Assembly: GCF_019679435.2 (NCBI RefSeq)
Contig: NZ_CP139781.1
Span: 2,356,001-2,420,000 of the forward strand
Origin: Actomonas aquatica
Lineage (GTDB): Bacteria; Verrucomicrobiota; Verrucomicrobiia; Opitutales; Opitutaceae
Reading direction: 5' to 3'
Length of the DNA: 64,000 bases
Made by a program: the position numbers and the translations under genes. Every line of letters begins with the position of its first letter. Position 1 is the stretch's first letter. The notes under the pieces are model-generated. The model had not been told where the DNA came from, ran no database searches, and saw only the letters and a list, made by a program, of their open reading frames with translations. Below are positions 61,387 through 64,000 of the stretch, piece after piece.

Positions 61387-61414
61387 GCGACTAGCGAGTA
61401 GCGACTAGCGAGTA
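61387..61414. repeat. 14-bp perfect tandem repeat between pdxJ and acpS
   Basis: GCGACTAGCGAGTA occurs twice in direct succession in the 85-bp gap between the two genes, followed by a related inverted stretch (CTCGCTACGCGCTACTCG at about 61441). It could form a structured intercistronic RNA. Confidence 0.6.
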
Positions 61415-61462
61415 GAGTAAAAACGCCTACCGGCCTGATGCTCGCTACGCGCTACTCGATGC

Positions 61463-62218
61463 TCACGACTGCCCGGCGTTCAGCCGCTCGCGCATTTCGC
61501 GCACGGCTTCGTCGATGCCGGTGAAGAGCGCGCGGCTGATGATGCTGTGGCCGATGTTGCACTCGTGCAGGTGCGGGAGCGTGCGGATCTCGGCGACGTT
61601 CACGTAGTTGATGCCGTGGCCGGCGTTGACCGTGAGCCCGAGCGCATGGGCTTGTTCGGCGCCGCGCACGAGGCGGGACCACTCCGCCGCGCGGCGATCT
61701 TCGACATAGAAGGCGTTGGCCCATGCGCCGGTGTGTAGTTCGATGCAGGGCGCACCGAGCTCGGCGGCGAGGGCGATCTGCGGCTCATCGGGGTCGATGA
61801 ACAGGCTCACGGTCACGCCGACCGCCGCCATTGCGTCGATGATGGTCTTCACCCGCTCGCGTTGCCCGACCACGTCGAGTCCGCCCTCGGTCGTGATCTC
61901 GGCGCGGTTTTCCGGCACGAGGCAGACGGAGTCCGGTTTCAGTTCGATCGCGATCTGCGTCATCTCCGGCGTGCACGCCATCTCGAGATTCAGGCGGGTG
62001 GCGATCGACTCGCGCACGCGGCGCGCATCGGCATCGATGATGTGCCGGCGGTCTTCGCGCAGATGAATGGTGATGCCATCAGCACCGGCGCGCTCGGCTT
62101 GCACGGCGAGGGCGACGGGATCCGGTTCGACGGCGGGTTCGGCGCCGGCCGGGACCGAGCGGTAGCGGGCTTGGCGGACGGTGGCGCAGTGATCGATGTT
62201 GAGACCCAGGAGAATCAT
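61463..62218 (-). CDS. pdxJ: Pyridoxine 5'-phosphate synthase
   Basis: 251 aa TIM barrel. Motifs: LGLNIDHCATVRQARYRSVP, ITIHLREDRRHI, LEMACTPEMTQIAIEL, VCLVPENRAEITTEGGLDV and LTVNAGHGINYVN. Condenses 1-deoxyxylulose 5-phosphate with 3-amino-2-oxopropyl phosphate in vitamin B6 synthesis. First gene of pdxJ-acpS-TM-nnr-dprA. Confidence 0.96.
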   Translation of the reverse strand: MILLGLNIDHCATVRQARYRSVPAGAEPAVEPDPVALAVQAERAGADGITIHLREDRRHIIDADARRVRESIATRLNLEMACTPEMTQIAIELKPDSVCLVPENRAEITTEGGLDVVGQRERVKTIIDAMAAVGVTVSLFIDPDEPQIALAAELGAPCIELHTGAWANAFYVEDRRAAEWSRLVRGAEQAHALGLTVNAGHGINYVNVAEIRTLPHLHECNIGHSIISRALFTGIDEAVREMRERLNAGQS

Positions 62219-62398
62219 TACGGAAATCGATAACGGTTTCCGGCCGGCGCGAAATCAGGAAAACGAATGCGCCCGCACTTCCGACGGTGCAGCTTCGCCG
62301 CTATCGGACGCGCAATTGTAACGGTGCCTCCCTTGAGCGCCTGCGCCAGAGCCAGTAAGCCTTCGAGTCCTGTTCCGTCCTCACCCTCGATTCGACTC

Positions 62399-63556
62399 AT
62401 GACTGCCGACCGCCTTCTCCGCGCCGCTCTGTTCTTTGCCCTCACGACCACCGGTCTGCTGGCCCACGACGATGAAGCTCACCATTGGGATGAGCCTTTT
62501 GATTTCCCGGATCTGCCGGGCTACCTGACCCTTGTCAGCGACCTGCATCAGCACTCGGTGTTTTCAGACGGCGCGGTGTGGCCGACCATCCGCGTGCAGG
62601 AGAGCAAGCGCGATGGCATTGAGGTGATGGCCCTCACCGAACACTTGGAGTATCAGCCCCACGCCGCCGACATCCCCCACCCCGATCGCAATCGCAGTTT
62701 TCACCTCGCCCACGACCACGCCCAGGATGACTTGCTCGTGGTGACCGGTGCGGAAGTCACCCGCAGCATGCCCCCGGGGCACATCAACGCGATTTTCATC
62801 GAGGACGCGAATCGGTTGATCATGGACGACCCGATGGCCGTGGCGCAGGAAGCGACCCGCCAGGGCGGTTTCCTGTTCTGGAACCATCCCATGTGGCTGC
62901 CGCAAAAGCCCGATGGCGTCTCCGAACTCACGCCCCTGCATGAGCAAATGATCGCGGCCAAGGTCCTGCATGGCATCGAAGTGGTGAATCATGGCCGCTA
63001 CTCCGAGGAGGCACTGCAGATCGCACTCGATCACGATCTTACCATCATGGGCACCTCGGACGTGCACGGTCTGATCGCGTGGGAATACGAAACCTACCCG
63101 CACCTGCATCGTCCGGTGACCCTGATTTTCGCCGAGGCGCAGACGGCGCCGGCCGTGCGCGAGGCTCTCTTCGATCACCGCACCGTGGTCTGGTATACGG
63201 ATACTCTGATCGGACGTCAGCGCTGGGTGGAGCCATTGACCCGCGCCTGTCTCGACATCGCGCCGGTGGGTTATCCCAACGATCACCTCGCCCTCAAGGT
63301 CGTGGTCTCCAATAGCAGCAGCACGCCCTTCACCCTGCGCAACCGCTCGGCCTACGCGCTGCATCGGACGGCCGACATCTTCCGGGTGCCCGCACACGGT
63401 CAAATCACCTTGGAATTCAAAACCCGGGAGAAGCTCGAAGCCGTCGACCTGAGTTTTGAGGTGCTCAACGCCATCATCGCGCCGGCCACCCATCCCACCC
63501 TCACCTGGGAAAAGTTGACGGTCGGCACAGACGCGTCGGCCGCCGCAGAGCACTGA
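62399..63556 (+). CDS. Secreted PHP-domain phosphoesterase-like protein
   Basis: 385 aa from the ATG at 62399 (MTADRLLRAALFFALTTTGL, signal peptide to about residue 22). PHP motifs: LVSDLHQHSVFSDGAVWP (metal HxH), LTEHLEYQPHAA, VVTGAEVTRS, LFWNHPMW and MGTSDVHGLIAWEYE. This is the metal-dependent phosphoesterase fold of the polymerase-associated PHP group, here exported and with a C-terminal beta domain (ALKVVVSNSSSTPFTLRNRS). Substrate unknown. Divergent from pdxJ. Confidence 0.8.
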   Translation: MTADRLLRAALFFALTTTGLLAHDDEAHHWDEPFDFPDLPGYLTLVSDLHQHSVFSDGAVWPTIRVQESKRDGIEVMALTEHLEYQPHAADIPHPDRNRSFHLAHDHAQDDLLVVTGAEVTRSMPPGHINAIFIEDANRLIMDDPMAVAQEATRQGGFLFWNHPMWLPQKPDGVSELTPLHEQMIAAKVLHGIEVVNHGRYSEEALQIALDHDLTIMGTSDVHGLIAWEYETYPHLHRPVTLIFAEAQTAPAVREALFDHRTVVWYTDTLIGRQRWVEPLTRACLDIAPVGYPNDHLALKVVVSNSSSTPFTLRNRSAYALHRTADIFRVPAHGQITLEFKTREKLEAVDLSFEVLNAIIAPATHPTLTWEKLTVGTDASAAAEH

Positions 63557-63568
63557 GCCGGGCTACTG

Positions 63569-63582
63569 TCCGCGCGCGGACT
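63569..63582. repeat. GTCCGCGCGCGGAC palindrome
   Basis: A perfect 14-bp palindrome, 12 bp after the PHP-protein stop and upstream of the VC0807-like gene. It may be a weak terminator or a binding site; no T-run follows. Confidence 0.4.
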
Positions 63583-63653
63583 CCCGCTCACGCCTACGCT
63601 CGGTCCGACATTTTGCCCTTTCGATGCGCGCCGTTCGTGCATCCACTTCGCGC

Positions 63654-64000
63654 ATGCCGCCTCCCGCCAAACGCGAGAACCTGCTCGTTAATCTGCTCTG
63701 CAACATCGCGATCCCGTCGCTCATTCTGGCCAAGGCCAGCACGCCGGAGCGACTGGGACCGGTGGTCGGGCTGATCGTCGCGCTGGCCTTCCCGGTGAGC
63801 TACGGCATCTGGGACTTTGCCAAGCGCAAGCAGGCCAACTTCATCTCCATCCTCGGTTTTGCCAGCGTGCTCCTGACGGGCGGACTGGGGCTCACCGAAG
63901 TCGACCGCTTCTGGTTCGCCGTCAAAGAGGCCGCGGTGCCCGCCCTCATTGGTTTGGCGGTATGGATCTCGATGTATACCTCGCGCCCGCTGGTGCGGCA
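63654..64000 (+). CDS. VC0807-family-like membrane protein (3' end cut by window)
   Basis: Translated by hand from the ATG at 63654 (MPPPAKRENLLVNLLCNIAI); no stop before the window end, 115 codons visible. Membrane helices: LVNLLCNIAIPSLILAKA, LGPVVGLIVALAFPVSYG, ISILGFASVLLTGGLGL and VPALIGLAVWISMYTS. The order NIAIP, ALAFPVSYG, ILGFASVLLTGGLGL and KEAAVPALIGL matches the VC0807-type membrane family, whose function is unsettled. Confidence 0.65.
   Translation, partial: MPPPAKRENLLVNLLCNIAIPSLILAKASTPERLGPVVGLIVALAFPVSYGIWDFAKRKQANFISILGFASVLLTGGLGLTEVDRFWFAVKEAAVPALIGLAVWISMYTSRPLVR

Overview
This 64-kb window is chromosomal DNA from a GC-rich Gram-negative bacterium (roughly two-thirds G+C by eye). 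The gene content fits Verrucomicrobiota, most likely an Opitutaceae relative. Pointers are secreted VCBS/UnbV and delta-60 repeat proteins, the tandem C-terminal module of the giant secreted protein, a PocR-AraC regulator, an RLAN/ATP-grasp plus GCS2 amidoligase pair, many ATGA start/stop overlaps, and numerous short palindromic repeats. Taxonomy is inferred from gene content, not from a marker-gene comparison. I saw no rRNA, tRNA, CRISPR array, transposase or integrase.

Layout. (1) 1-15.6 kb is a carbohydrate or amino-sugar locus. It holds two DegT/StrS aminotransferases, a 2-hydroxyacid dehydrogenase, two overlapping amidohydrolases (one degenerate), a Rossmann epimerase-like protein, a DapA-like aldolase, a secreted VCBS/UnbV protein, a secreted two-domain sialidase-like protein, an enolase-superfamily protein and a six-hairpin glycosidase-like protein. 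The parts suggest release of a sugar unit outside the cell and oxidative, lactonising, dehydrating and aldolytic steps inside; the substrate is unknown. (2) 15.8-26.6 kb holds a TonB-C-like secreted protein, a 1983-residue delta-60 repeat protein and an outer-membrane-barrel candidate, divergent from a LytS/LytTR two-component pair. Three 21-bp-phased direct repeats lie in the divergent promoter. (3) 26.7-35.7 kb is a copper/heavy-metal module. An anti-sigma-like membrane protein, a CnrX-like periplasmic sensor and an ECF sigma factor (cnrYXH order) lie divergent to a metal-binding secreted protein, a CusB-like adaptor, a CusA-like RND pump and a Cu(I) P1B-ATPase. (4) 35.7-43.4 kb is accessory DNA: lipoproteins, a low-GC membrane-protein gene between inverted repeats, chrA with a divergent PocR-AraC regulator, a duplicated AraC gene tail, arrays of noncoding repeats, a lipocalin, and a low-GC patch with damaged small genes. 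(5) 43.4-47.0 kb is a C39-like peptidase, RimK-like ATP-grasp (RLAN) and GCS2 ligase cluster, probably making or trimming an unknown amide-linked compound. (6) 47-64 kb is mostly core genes: secA, a UDP-glucuronate decarboxylase-like gene, a hybrid histidine kinase with a degenerate Hpt domain, tgt, trpG/pabA, nrdR, a HIT gene, a pdxJ-acpS-(TM protein)-nnr-dprA operon, a PHP-domain protein and a partial VC0807-family membrane protein.

Most likely novelty: the amidoligase trio (43.4-47.0 kb), the sugar locus (1-15.6 kb), the sigma/anti-sigma-controlled copper module, and the LytTR-type phased repeats upstream of the delta-60 operon. A further theme is palindromic repeat elements sitting in frame inside protein genes, notably copA.
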